Positions 25,433-35,009 are shown, numbered from the stretch's first letter. The stretch: DNA of 43,634 nucleotides from Streptomyces sp. GC420 (GCF_009916105.1 NZ_JAAAXQ010000013.1:1-43634); one strand, 5' to 3'. Notes: generated by a model not told the origin, from the letters alone. Numbers and translations: made by a program.

Positions 25433-28400
25433 GTGGGGACGACGATCAACGGCCGGTTTCTGTTGCTCCCTCAGGAAGCCAGGTGCGGTGGTCTGTCAGA
25501 GGTCCGCAAGGCGGTCGATGTCACCAGCGAGGGTGGTGACTACGTGGCCGTCAAGCTGCTCAAGCAGCGGGATGACGCGGTCAGCCGGATCTTCCTGGAG
25601 CGGGAGACTGGGGCGCTCAAGGCCCTAGAACACCCCCACATCGTGCGCATGCTCGACTCCGGCTGGGATACCGAAAGCGAGCGGTATTTCATCGCGCTGG
25701 AGTGGATCGACCGCAGCCTCAAGGAGGACATGGCAGGCGGCCGGCCTCTGGACTGGCAGGCGTACTTCACCCGCATCGGCAGGCCACTGGCGTCCGCGCT
25801 CTCCTACGCGCATGAGCACCAGATCGAGCACCGGGACCTGAAACCGGGCAACGTGCTGCTGAGCGACGACGGCACAGTCAAGCTCGCCGACTTCGGGATC
25901 GCCAAGATTCTGTCCAAGGCCACGACCGTCACGGACGAGACCGTGGCCGACTTCCGCTCCACTCTGTATGCGCCGCCGGAGCAGAGCGACGCGATCCCCT
26001 ATGTCCGGGACGTGTACGCCTACGCGGTCCTCGCCATCCAGGTCCTCTCCCGCAACAAGGCCCGCGACTACCCCGATCTGGCGAACGTTCTCGATGAGCT
26101 GGATCTGGATGCGGAGATCCGGGACATCTTGAAGTCCTGCATCGACTACGACCCGCAGAAGCGGCCGGCCAACGCCAGCGTGCTGGAGCACCGGCTTCTG
26201 GAAGCCGAACGGGTGTGCGGCAACCGGGACGCCCGCCGCCGCAACGGGCTCTGGCTGAAGATGACGCGCCGCGCGGCCGAGAGTCTCAGCAACGCCCCAG
26301 CCGGCGGGGAGATCGACTGGACCCGAGTGAAGGCCGATGTCCTCCAGGACATCTCCGGCACCGTGCATGTCGACTACGGCTACAACCCGCAGACCAGCGA
26401 GATCGACACCACCACAGTGCGAGTGTTCGGCCGGACGCTGTTTCTGCGCCTGGTCAACGACGAGGAGCACTCGGACCGGTGCGTGATCATCTCAGCGGAG
26501 GAAAAGCCGGATGAGTGGCTGGCCAAGCGCCGCGCGTCCGCGCTCAAGCTCGGGCCCGTCCTGACCTGGACCTTCGACGATCCGGGTGAGGATCCGGCGT
26601 ACCTCGGGCTCAACCTGCTGCTGGAGAGCCTCGACGAGCATCTGGACGCGCGCGAGCAGCTGGCCAAGGTCCGCAAGGGCCACCAGCTCGGTGACTTGTT
26701 CGATGGCTGGCGTCGGGTGCTGGATGCTCGCGAGGATGTCGCGGCCGAGGGCCGGCTGCCGATCGAGTACGAGCGGATGGAGGGCGGCGGTCAGACCCGC
26801 GTGTTCCACCTGGCCTCGCCGGACACCGTGGTGGAGATCGGCCAGGAGTGGTCGGTGGCGGAGTACCCCTACAGCCGGACCATCGACCGCGGTGAGGTGA
26901 CCAACCACACCGGCGACACCGTCGTGCTGCGGATGACGCGCCCCAAGGCGGTCCTTCCTTCCCGGGGCGTCCTGCTGCCTTTCCTCGGGCCGAGTCAGGT
27001 TGCCATCAGCCGTCAGCGCGATGCGTTGAGCGCCGTCGCCGCCGGTCAGACGGCCAACCCGCTCCTTCGGCAGATCATCGACAACCCGGCGTCCATCCCC
27101 TCGCGACCGCCCGTGGATGTCACCAGCTGGTTCCGCGCGGACCTCGACAAGAGCAAGCGGGATGTCGTCGCCCACGCCCTGGGCAGCCAGGACCTCCTCC
27201 TCGTCGAGGGGCCACCCGGCACCGGCAAGACCACCGTGATCGCCGAGATCGTCGAGCAGACCCTCAAGCGCAACCCTCACGCCCGGATCCTCATCGTCTC
27301 CCAGACCCATATCGCCATCGACAACGCGCTCAAGCGCATCGAGGACGCCGGCATCAGCGGCCTGGTCCGCCTGGGCCACGTCGGCGATCCGCGGGTGGCC
27401 GAGAGCGCCCAGCCGCTGCTGCTGGACAAGCAGATCAAGAAGTGGACCCAGGGCGTTCGGGCGCGGGCGGAGAAGTACCTGGACGCGGTGGCGGCCGGCA
27501 ACCAGATGGAGGCCCGCCATCTCAAGGCGGCCCTCGTGCTGGAGGAACTCGCCTCCGTGGCCGCCAGTCTGGCGCACGTGGCGGCCAAGCTGGAGGAACT
27601 GTCGAACCGGCCGGCACCCGACCGCACCAGCTCCGCCCGGGATCTCGCCGAGGAGCTCGTCACCACCCGCGCCCGCCACGAACAGCTCCTCCAGCAGCGC
27701 TCCGAGCTATTCGCCCAGGTCCAGTCCATGCTCACCGGCGAACTCACCCTTCGCGAGGACCTCAGCGCTGCGGATGCCCGCGACGCGGTCGAAGCCCTCC
27801 TCGGCCCGTCCGGGCCGGGGCGGGAGCTGATGGATCTGCTGCGCCTGCAGGGTGAGTGGCTGCAGCGTATCGGCACCGACCAGAACCTCATCAGCGCGTT
27901 CCTTCGGACCCGGCAGGTCATCGGCGGTACCGCTCTGGGCTTCCTCGGCCACCGCGCGGTGAGGGACCTGGACTTCGACCTGTGCATCTTCGACGAGGCG
28001 TCGAAGGCCACCGCGACCGAGGCGCTGGTGCCGCTGGCCCGGGCCAAGCGGTGGATCCTGGTCGGCGACACCAACCAGCTGCCGCCCATCGACGAGGATC
28101 TGCTGCGCGACGAGAAAATCATGGCCGACCACCAGCTCATCCCCGAGCTGGTGATGACCACGCTGTTCCAGTACCTCGCCAACTGCACGGACACGCCCGT
28201 CAAGCACCTGCTGCGCGAGCAGTACCGGATGACGCCGGCGATCGGCGACATGATCAGCACCTGCTTCTACAACGGGAAGCTGATCTCGCCCAACGACCAC
28301 ACGCTGCCCGGATACGACACGATCAACAAGCCGGTGCTCTGGCTGGACACCAGTGCCCTGCCCGGCCGGCGTGAATCCGACCGGACCACCGCCGAGACCA

Positions 28401-28852
28401 GTATCTCCAACCCCCTGGAAGCCAAGCTGGCGATGAGCCGCCTGGAGGTCATCGACCAGGCCATCGACAAAAAGGTGATCAGGGTTCCCGAAGGCAAGCG
28501 CCTCGACGTCCTGGTCATCGCCCCGTACGGCCGCCAGGTCCAAGAGCTCACGCGCCGCCTGGCCTCCCTGAAGCTCAAGCACATCATCCCGGAAGTCCTG
28601 TCGGTCGACGCCGTCCAGGGCCGCGAATGCGACCTCGCCGTCTTCTCCGTGACCCGCAGCAACATGCACGGGCACTTCGGGTTCCTCGGCCAGCCCTACT
28701 GGCGCCGCATCAACGTCGCCCTCAGCCGGGCGCGCTTCGGTCTGATCATCGTCGGCGACGCCGGCTTCTGCCGCAGCAAGCCCGGGGCCCTGCGCGACGT
28801 CCTCGACTACATCAGCGGCCACCCGGAGGAGTGCGTGATCCGCAATGCCTAG
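25433..28852 (+). CDS. mkoA: Mokosh type I MkoA: Ser/Thr kinase-SF1 RNA helicase fusion, 1139 aa
   Basis: The first 270 residues are a Hanks-type kinase: Lys41 (VAVKLL), EHRD catalytic loop near 132-135, DFG near 153-155 and APPE near 180. The C-terminal half is a superfamily 1 helicase of the UPF1-like COG1112 group: GPPGTGKT near 593, FDEAS near 853, GDTNQLPP, and a final VALSRAR. This kinase-helicase architecture next to a PLD protein defines type I Mokosh, an anti-phage system. GTG at 25433 has GAGGAG six bases upstream and starts a typical kinase N-terminus; the frame is open from 25358. The last eight bases overlap mkoB. Confidence 0.85.
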   Translation: MGTTINGRFLLLPQEARCGGLSEVRKAVDVTSEGGDYVAVKLLKQRDDAVSRIFLERETGALKALEHPHIVRMLDSGWDTESERYFIALEWIDRSLKEDMAGGRPLDWQAYFTRIGRPLASALSYAHEHQIEHRDLKPGNVLLSDDGTVKLADFGIAKILSKATTVTDETVADFRSTLYAPPEQSDAIPYVRDVYAYAVLAIQVLSRNKARDYPDLANVLDELDLDAEIRDILKSCIDYDPQKRPANASVLEHRLLEAERVCGNRDARRRNGLWLKMTRRAAESLSNAPAGGEIDWTRVKADVLQDISGTVHVDYGYNPQTSEIDTTTVRVFGRTLFLRLVNDEEHSDRCVIISAEEKPDEWLAKRRASALKLGPVLTWTFDDPGEDPAYLGLNLLLESLDEHLDAREQLAKVRKGHQLGDLFDGWRRVLDAREDVAAEGRLPIEYERMEGGGQTRVFHLASPDTVVEIGQEWSVAEYPYSRTIDRGEVTNHTGDTVVLRMTRPKAVLPSRGVLLPFLGPSQVAISRQRDALSAVAAGQTANPLLRQIIDNPASIPSRPPVDVTSWFRADLDKSKRDVVAHALGSQDLLLVEGPPGTGKTTVIAEIVEQTLKRNPHARILIVSQTHIAIDNALKRIEDAGISGLVRLGHVGDPRVAESAQPLLLDKQIKKWTQGVRARAEKYLDAVAAGNQMEARHLKAALVLEELASVAASLAHVAAKLEELSNRPAPDRTSSARDLAEELVTTRARHEQLLQQRSELFAQVQSMLTGELTLREDLSAADARDAVEALLGPSGPGRELMDLLRLQGEWLQRIGTDQNLISAFLRTRQVIGGTALGFLGHRAVRDLDFDLCIFDEASKATATEALVPLARAKRWILVGDTNQLPPIDEDLLRDEKIMADHQLIPELVMTTLFQYLANCTDTPVKHLLREQYRMTPAIGDMISTCFYNGKLISPNDHTLPGYDTINKPVLWLDTSALPGRRESDRTTAETSISNPLEAKLAMSRLEVIDQAIDKKVIRVPEGKRLDVLVIAPYGRQVQELTRRLASLKLKHIIPEVLSVDAVQGRECDLAVFSVTRSNMHGHFGFLGQPYWRRINVALSRARFGLIIVGDAGFCRSKPGALRDVLDYISGHPEECVIRNA

Positions 28853-30242
28853 CTTCAGCCCCGACAGCCTCCTGGCCGTCCGCTTCCACAACGCCCGCCC
28901 CGGGCTCGAACTGGTCACCATCATCGACGCCGCGCTGCCCGTCGCCCTGATCACGGCCGAGGTCCTCGCCCAGGACAGCAAGGACCTGCCGCTGATGGAG
29001 GAGTTCGTCCTGCGGCTGATCGACCAGGGCGTGAACAGCCAGCGCGGCATCTCCGGCATGCTCGGCCTCCCCGAGCGCATGGTGGACCAGACCGTCGCCG
29101 ACCTGTTCCACTCGGACAGCCTCAAGTGGGCGCCTTCAGCACAGGCGACCGATTCCGGCAGCCGAGCGCTGCGACTCACCGACCGGGGCCGCGTCACCGT
29201 CCAGAAGGCTGCCGCCGTCGCACCCGTGCGCGTCAACCAGCCCCTGGTCTACGACCAGGTGCTGTGGAAGGTGGCCCCCTACGACCGGCGAACCACCCTG
29301 CGGCGCGGCCAGGCCGAGGAAGACGGCCTGATCATGCTGCCTGCCGCACGGTCCGGACCGGTCGACGACAGCGACATCACCGCAGCCGACATCACCGCCC
29401 TGCTCCGCGAGAACGGCACCACCGACCGCGAGGTACTCCAGGTCAAAACCATCACCCAGGCCCCGTCACGCCGCGTGCTGCCGGTCAAGATCCTCGTGTA
29501 CGGAGACGAAGAGCGCAGCGAGATCCAGCTCGGCGTCGTCGTCGACGGGGAACTCAGCCACGCTCACGAACTCGCCCTGATCGGCCACGGCGGCGCCAAG
29601 GCCCTCGGCATCACAGTCGCCCCACCGCCCGAGCGGCCCGCCCTGGAACCCGACCTGGAAAGGGCCCGGGTCCCCCTGCAGGAAGTCACCCAGCACCGCG
29701 CCGAGCAGGCTGCCTTCCAGCTCGGCGCCCAAAGCCCCACCCCGGCCCCGCCGGCGGCACCGCAGCCCCAAGCGGACGAGATCCGCGCCATCGGCGTCTT
29801 CGAACACCCGGAAATCCTCGACGAAGCCCTCACCCACGCCCGGCGCCGCCTGCTGATCATCTCACCGTGGATCAAGAACGCGATCATCACCACCACGTTC
29901 CTCAGCAAGCTGGAAACCCGCCTGGCTCGCGGCGTGAAGGTCGACATCGCCTACGGCTACGAGGACAACGACACCAAGACCGACCCGGCTGCCGTCCGCA
30001 AGCTCAACAACCTCGCCGCCCGCCATCAGGACAAGTTCACCTTCACCCGCCTCAAGAGCACCCACGCCAAGGTCCTCGTCTACGACGACGTCTGGGTCAC
30101 CACGTCCTTCAACTGGCTCTCCTTCAAGGGCGATCCCGACCGCACCTACCGCATGGAAGAAGGAAGCCTCGTCCGCAACCGCCAGATCACCGACGCCCAG
30201 TACACCCGCTACCTCGAGCTCATTGACGAGCAACGCCGATAG
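28845..30242 (+). CDS. mkoB: Mokosh type I MkoB: PLD-family nuclease-like protein, 465 aa
   Basis: The C-terminal third has a phospholipase-D fold with one HKD motif (HAKVLVYDD near residue 407) and the matching WVTTSFNW segment. PLD-family proteins in defence systems usually act as nucleases and pair into dimers to form an active site. The N-terminal 330 residues are largely unknown, with a helical start and a Pro/Ala linker near 300. ATG overlaps the mkoA stop by eight bases, so the pair is co-translated. The 3' end overlaps the convergent small gene by 23 bases. Confidence 0.85.
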   Translation: MPSFSPDSLLAVRFHNARPGLELVTIIDAALPVALITAEVLAQDSKDLPLMEEFVLRLIDQGVNSQRGISGMLGLPERMVDQTVADLFHSDSLKWAPSAQATDSGSRALRLTDRGRVTVQKAAAVAPVRVNQPLVYDQVLWKVAPYDRRTTLRRGQAEEDGLIMLPAARSGPVDDSDITAADITALLRENGTTDREVLQVKTITQAPSRRVLPVKILVYGDEERSEIQLGVVVDGELSHAHELALIGHGGAKALGITVAPPPERPALEPDLERARVPLQEVTQHRAEQAAFQLGAQSPTPAPPAAPQPQADEIRAIGVFEHPEILDEALTHARRRLLIISPWIKNAIITTTFLSKLETRLARGVKVDIAYGYEDNDTKTDPAAVRKLNNLAARHQDKFTFTRLKSTHAKVLVYDDVWVTTSFNWLSFKGDPDRTYRMEEGSLVRNRQITDAQYTRYLELIDEQRR

Positions 30243-30561
30243 CCGCGCTTCGCCGAGGGCTGCTGGCTGTGTCGTCCGTTCCACGGCCTGCGGTCGGCAC
30301 GGGCATGCCGCGGCGCAGGGCCTCACGGGTGAGGGCATCAAGTTCGGCGCCAGCCGCGTTGAAAGCGTCGGCAGCACGGGCAAGGCGCTGCTCGGCGGCG
30401 GCCAGGGCTGCGGCGAATTCTTCATCGGTGCGCACCCGCGCGTACCCGGAGAGCCAGCCCGGCAGCGTGGGCAGGATCGACCTGCCCGGCCGGGCCTGGG
30501 CGGCACCGCGCGGAACGAGCAAGCGGCCACGATCCGGTCGAACCGCACCTCGGGCCAGCAC
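30220..30561 (-). CDS. Small hypothetical protein, 113 aa
   Basis: The middle of this protein (FAAALAAAEQRLARAADAFNAAGAELDALTREALRR) is a long amphipathic helix, likely a coiled coil, preceded by ILPTLPGWLSGYARV. The start is uncertain: GTG at 30561 has no ribosome site at normal distance. It converges on mkoB and overlaps its end. Codon use supports a real gene. No family recognised. Confidence 0.45.
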   Translation of the reverse strand: MLARGAVRPDRGRLLVPRGAAQARPGRSILPTLPGWLSGYARVRTDEEFAAALAAAEQRLARAADAFNAAGAELDALTREALRRGMPVPTAGRGTDDTASSPRRSAAIGVARQ

Positions 30562-30574
30562 TGACAGTGTTGGG

Positions 30575-30600
30575 CCTGCTCCCCGAGAGGGGGGAGCAGG
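30575..30600. terminator. Perfect 10-bp hairpin between mkoB and the helicase region
   Basis: CCTGCTCCCC (30575-30584) and GGGGAGCAGG (30591-30600) form a perfect ten-base-pair stem with a six-base loop. A second short palindrome follows at 30617-30629 (GCCTCT/AGAGGC) and a CTACCGG/CCGGTAG pair at 30659-30685. The first is a likely terminator, most naturally for the minus-strand small membrane gene transcribed toward it. Confidence 0.55.
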
Positions 30601-30736
30601 CGGTGGAGGGGCGAGTGCCTCTGAGAGGCGGGGCGAGTAGTGTCGCCCTTGGAGGCCGCTACCGGCTCCGCATGGCTGCCGGTAGGGCCGGACGTGGTTA
30701 ACCTGGCGCCTGACGCGCTAGCTGGCCGGCTTACCC

Positions 30737-30829
30737 TCAGGCGACCAGGTGCCACATCAGCAGCGCGAAGTGGATCAGCAGACCGGCGATAATCCCGCCG
30801 GCCGCTGAGATCACCAGATCCCGCAGCAT
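30737..30829 (-). CDS. 30-residue hydrophobic membrane peptide, possible type I toxin-like
   Basis: ATG is preceded by GGAGGTGA with the first five bases seven bases from the start, an essentially ideal ribosome site. The peptide is one predicted transmembrane helix (core ISAAGGIIAGLLIHFALLMW) flanked by few charges, ending in TGA. Size, hydrophobicity and the downstream hairpin at 30575-30600 fit the look of type I toxins or small actinobacterial membrane proteins. I see no proven antisense partner, so toxin is only a possibility. It lies between the Mokosh-like operon and the large helicase gene. Confidence 0.6.
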   Translation of the reverse strand: MLRDLVISAAGGIIAGLLIHFALLMWHLVA

Positions 30830-30925
30830 TGGCTCACCTCCCTCGACTCGGCCGCGTTCCGGTCAGCGGCGTCTCGTCCATTGGTAGGCGAGCGGTCTGC
30901 TCTGAAGTGGACTTCCGGAGGTACG

Positions 30926-30955
30926 GCTGTTTCACCGAGGGCAGTGCTGTTTCAC
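30926..30955. repeat. Two direct GCTGTTTCAC repeats, 20-base period
   Basis: GCTGTTTCAC occurs at 30926-30935 and 30946-30955, about 100 bases upstream of the membrane-peptide start. The 20-base spacing puts both on one face of the DNA. Each contains TGTTTCAC, which is one half of the ParB parS consensus. They could be operator sites; this is a motif observation only. Confidence 0.45.
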
Positions 30956-31109
30956 GGGGATGTGAGGGCTTCCAGCACGGGCTGAAGATGAGCGTGCTTG
31001 AGCGTCACAGGGCCACGGGGATGGCCGACGTTCCGGGCGCTAGGGGCTACGCCGACGCTTTGCACGCCCCGGATACTGCCTGGCTTCCGGGGCGCGTGCT
31101 TCTGGGGGG

Positions 31110-34100
31110 TCATTCCGGTGGCATGAGCGGCTCAACGTCGTCGGGGGGAGGCGCTGTAGCGGCGGGCGGCCGCGGGATCGGACGGCCGGACGGATACGGC
31201 GGGGGCGGGGCAAGGCGCGGGTCGGTGCCCTCGCACAGGTGCATCATCAGGACTGCTGGTAGCTCCTGGTCTGGATATTCACCTGCCCGGTGTTGGTGGA
31301 CAGTCCAGGCGATCGTCTCGAGCGGCTGATACGGCTCCACGAAACGTGTACGACCGGCTTCGCCGGATTCGATCAGGGCGGCTGCCCGGTCCGACATCCC
31401 ACGCCAGCAGATCACAAGGTCTGCGTTGATCCGGCTGATTTGACTGCCGGTGACAGGCCCGTCGGGTATCCATGCGGTGAGTGTGTCGGCCCCGGTTGCC
31501 CACTGCTGATGGCCCTGTTCACCGCTTGTCTCGGCTGGCACACCCAGGGTCTGCATGAGCGATTGCCACGCGGCCCGGTACTCCGTGGGATCCGTGAGCT
31601 TGCCTGCCGTCTCGAGCCAGTCATCGAATGTCCGCGGCTGGTCTTCGCGCTCGTCGTTGTCGGTGATGTCGATGTCGCACTGCTCGGGGAGGGTATGCCT
31701 GAGAACATGGTCTTCTTGCTGCAGCCGCTCGTACATTCGGTCGACGCGCTGCAGGTCCTCGCTCGGCACTGTGGTGCCGTTGCGACGCAGGAGCTGGGGG
31801 ATGCTCTCCCAGCCCTCGTCGTGGGGATCGACCTTGGAACTGAGGGCGACCAATTGTTCACGCTGAAGAGTGGCGATGCGCAGGTCTGCCAGAGGGGCCA
31901 GGTGGAGTGGTACGCCAGCACCTACAGTGCGGGCAAGATTGCGCAGCATGCTTCTCGCCTGTGGGCCCTGATGCGCATCGACAGCCTCCGCTCCGGCGGC
32001 CAGTATCCAGGCGAGCTGCTCGGTCAAATGGACGACATCGGCCATGTAGAGACGGAGCCGCGTAGCGTCCATCACGCGCCTGCGGTGCTCTCTTTGCTGC
32101 CTATCGAAGGCTCGCGGGAGGTCAGGGACCACCGCCGTCCGCATACGGTCTCGGATGGCCTGGAACGGCTGTCCATGAGCCCATTCGAGGGCGACCAGAG
32201 CGCGCAGCAGAGCATCGGCTTCGGCTGGTTCGACGTACCGGTCCTGTAGGAAGAGCTCTGCCAGGCTCGAACCGCTGCTCACGTTCATGGCGTCCAACAG
32301 CGCACTCGGTCGCCTGTCCCCCCTCAGCCGATAGGGCCGGGCATACGACAACACTTTGTCGATCAGGTCGTGCTGATGGTCGCGATGAGTGGGGATGGCT
32401 ACCCAGTCCACCGTCCCCCGGATGAACGGGCTGATTGCGGCCTCGAACAGCACCTCCAGTTCACTCGCGCCCCGGGCAGCCTGCCGTGCCACCCTCTCGA
32501 TGTCTTCTGCTGCGGACACCGGCAGCCCCGCGCGGGCCACGGCCAAACCCAGCCCAGACAGTCTGACCGCTCCCCTGCTCTCACTCAGCAGTCCGTTCTC
32601 GCGTAGGATCTTGATAACGTCCTGCGGTGCCGGCAGCCCACCACGCACCCGCTCGTGCTGCACCTCTGCGGCGCGGAGCGTGGCATCGATGACGCTCTTA
32701 ATATGCCGCTCGAAGTCAGACGACTTCTGCCGGGGAGGCCTGCCTGCCAGTACGAGCCGGGCCATGTCGGTAGCCTCACAAAGGTGTGAACGCACCGTGC
32801 TTGCACGGTTTGCCTCCGTCACATAACGCGTGAACACGCCCTCCGGGCTGGCCAGCTGTCCGTCCGCTGCGGGCACGCTCCACAGGTCATCCAGGGACGG
32901 GGTGATGAGGTAGTACCTGCCGCGTGCTTGTGTGCCCTGTCCCAGACGACCGGCCCGGCCGGTCTTGTTGTCCATCTCGGCCACGTTCAGAACGGCTTTC
33001 TGGCCTCCGCCAACATTCCCGGTCAGCCTGGTGACGACCACGATGTCTGCTGGGAGGTTGATGCCGACAGAAAGGGTATCGGTGGCCACCACAACGCGCA
33101 GCAGACTGTGCTTCTCGCGAAATTCCTGCTCGACTTGGCGGCGCAGATGTGGAAGCAGACGGGCAGTATGTGCGGCCACCCCTCGACGCAGCCATGAATT
33201 GAGGTCGTTCTCCGCTTCTGGATCACCTTTGGTGAGCTCATGAAGTCGTTTCCGGCAGACGTCGGCCCTCTTTTTGGTGTCTTTGTCGGCGAAGCGTCCG
33301 GTAATCCAGGGATTTTTATCGGAACCCTTCGGCCTGGCCGTGGACGGTATCGGATCGTCGGCATCCAGGGCGTGGTTTAGCGCTTTTGCCATCTCGTGTG
33401 CGTTGTTGCGGGAACTGGCAAAGACGAGGATGCGTCGCGTCGGGTCTTCCTTGAGAAGGTCTCGCACCAAAGCGACGGCGAACTTCTCCGGAGATTCCAG
33501 CCGCGCATACACCTCGTTGGTAAGCCCGCTGACGGCCTCAGCGTAACCGTGCACAGCCCGTACCTTTGCGCCCTGAGCTGGGGTTGGCGTACCGATCAGA
33601 TGAGCGTCGGTCTGCCCGAGCATCACATATTCACCCGCCTCGTTGGGTTCCGTGGACAGCACGTAGGCGTCCACGGGGACCGGACGGATGCACGGAGGCG
33701 AAACCAGTTCGTTCACCCCAAGCCACTGCCGCAAGGCTGGCTCCTTGTGCGGATCGAGCGTGGCAGACAGACCAACCAGTGCGGGACGCTCACCCTCCGG
33801 AAGTAGACGAATGAGGGTCAGAAGAATCTCGAGTTTGATACCGCGCTCACGGTCGGCGAGATACTGCAGTTCATCGACGAGCACGACCCGCGCCCGTCTC
33901 AGCGGACGGCACCCGGCCGCCAAGTACCCCCCGATGCTCTCGTAGATCGCCAGAGAGATCTTGAAGCGGCCCCGGGCGACCAAGCCGTCGAACTGAGGAA
34001 AGTCCCGTGACGCCGCCAGGACCTGCCAGTTCAGCTGCGCCTGCTCGAGCAGGCCCTCCCAATCTGCGAACTCCTGAGCCACCAGCGCCTTTAGCGGAAG

Positions 34101-35009
34101 GATCTGCACAGCCGATGAACCTCCATGGTGTGCCCCGAACGCGAGCACCGCCCGACCGATCCGAGACTTCCCCGTCCCTGTCGGCGCCGTGACCAACATC
34201 GCCGCACGCTGTTCCACGACCTTGCGAAGATTCTCGAGAACCCACTTCTGCATGGGGTTCAGGTCTTCTCCCATACCCTCCGAAAAAAGCTTTGCCAGCC
34301 GCGGCGGCGCCAGTGGGTAAAAGAGCCGCTCGGCCTCAGAGGAAGGCCCACGGGCATCTGTATCGAGACTCCGGGTCAGTCCGTCGGCAATGACGCGATC
34401 GGCAAACCCCTGAGAAAACATCAGCGAGAACGCTTTCAACTCCTCCCTGATCCCCGGATGGGGAATCTCACCCCCCTTCAAAGCCGATTGCTTAACATAT
34501 TTATGGAGGTTGTGCGGCGTCGTCACCTCTGCGAAATATACGCCCATCGCTCTGTCGCAATGATCATTGTGAATGCTTTTGTTGTCGTAATCGGGATCTG
34601 TTGACCGGTGCGCCAGATAGAACGCCAGACGAGCCGGATGATTATCGCTCGGAATGTCACGCAACCCTGAATATCGGTTCCAGCATTTTGCGGCAACATC
34701 GCGGTACAGCTCCGCAAAAGCGCGCCCTACGGCCTCATCCCTGTCGGACTCAGGGCTGTGCAAATCAAGCGACTCCCACAGGTTGTCACTCCTGCACTTC
34801 TCTCCCAGGCGACGAAGTGCTCTCGTCAGGTCCGCCTCTTTGTGCTGACGTGTCTCGTCGTCTTCGGCAGCGCGAGCATCAACGACGAGAGCATCATGCA
34901 CATTGCTCAGCCTACAAACGAGCTTTCCAGCGAATTTGGCCCACTCGCTCGTTACGTCCCAATCGACGCCCATAGCCTCCAGTTTCCCAAGCCCCAACGA
35001 CATCGCCAA
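31110..35009 (-). CDS. Ski2/Lhr-like DEAD/DEAH-box helicase, 1299 aa
   Basis: Helicase motifs are clear: APTGTGKS (275-282), VDELQ (378-382, in place of DEAH), SAT near 415-417, VGINLPADIVVVTRL and NKTGRAGR. This pattern matches the Ski2/Brr2-type superfamily 2 helicases, which unwind RNA or DNA. The first 240 residues and the last 300 are unknown and may carry the specificity. The N-terminal coding part has noticeably lower GC than the rest. The start is uncertain among TTG 35009, ATG 35003 and ATG 34973. No partner gene is adjacent. A defence helicase is suspected by context, not shown. Confidence 0.8.
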   Translation of the reverse strand: MAMSLGLGKLEAMGVDWDVTSEWAKFAGKLVCRLSNVHDALVVDARAAEDDETRQHKEADLTRALRRLGEKCRSDNLWESLDLHSPESDRDEAVGRAFAELYRDVAAKCWNRYSGLRDIPSDNHPARLAFYLAHRSTDPDYDNKSIHNDHCDRAMGVYFAEVTTPHNLHKYVKQSALKGGEIPHPGIREELKAFSLMFSQGFADRVIADGLTRSLDTDARGPSSEAERLFYPLAPPRLAKLFSEGMGEDLNPMQKWVLENLRKVVEQRAAMLVTAPTGTGKSRIGRAVLAFGAHHGGSSAVQILPLKALVAQEFADWEGLLEQAQLNWQVLAASRDFPQFDGLVARGRFKISLAIYESIGGYLAAGCRPLRRARVVLVDELQYLADRERGIKLEILLTLIRLLPEGERPALVGLSATLDPHKEPALRQWLGVNELVSPPCIRPVPVDAYVLSTEPNEAGEYVMLGQTDAHLIGTPTPAQGAKVRAVHGYAEAVSGLTNEVYARLESPEKFAVALVRDLLKEDPTRRILVFASSRNNAHEMAKALNHALDADDPIPSTARPKGSDKNPWITGRFADKDTKKRADVCRKRLHELTKGDPEAENDLNSWLRRGVAAHTARLLPHLRRQVEQEFREKHSLLRVVVATDTLSVGINLPADIVVVTRLTGNVGGGQKAVLNVAEMDNKTGRAGRLGQGTQARGRYYLITPSLDDLWSVPAADGQLASPEGVFTRYVTEANRASTVRSHLCEATDMARLVLAGRPPRQKSSDFERHIKSVIDATLRAAEVQHERVRGGLPAPQDVIKILRENGLLSESRGAVRLSGLGLAVARAGLPVSAAEDIERVARQAARGASELEVLFEAAISPFIRGTVDWVAIPTHRDHQHDLIDKVLSYARPYRLRGDRRPSALLDAMNVSSGSSLAELFLQDRYVEPAEADALLRALVALEWAHGQPFQAIRDRMRTAVVPDLPRAFDRQQREHRRRVMDATRLRLYMADVVHLTEQLAWILAAGAEAVDAHQGPQARSMLRNLARTVGAGVPLHLAPLADLRIATLQREQLVALSSKVDPHDEGWESIPQLLRRNGTTVPSEDLQRVDRMYERLQQEDHVLRHTLPEQCDIDITDNDEREDQPRTFDDWLETAGKLTDPTEYRAAWQSLMQTLGVPAETSGEQGHQQWATGADTLTAWIPDGPVTGSQISRINADLVICWRGMSDRAAALIESGEAGRTRFVEPYQPLETIAWTVHQHRAGEYPDQELPAVLMMHLCEGTDPRLAPPPPYPSGRPIPRPPAATAPPPDDVEPLMPPE

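Noticed and set aside
31110..35009. Assignment of the large helicase to Hachiman or DISARM
   Set aside because: No HamA-like (DUF1837) or DrmB-like gene is present beside it, and DISARM has a methyltransferase and a PLD gene arranged differently.
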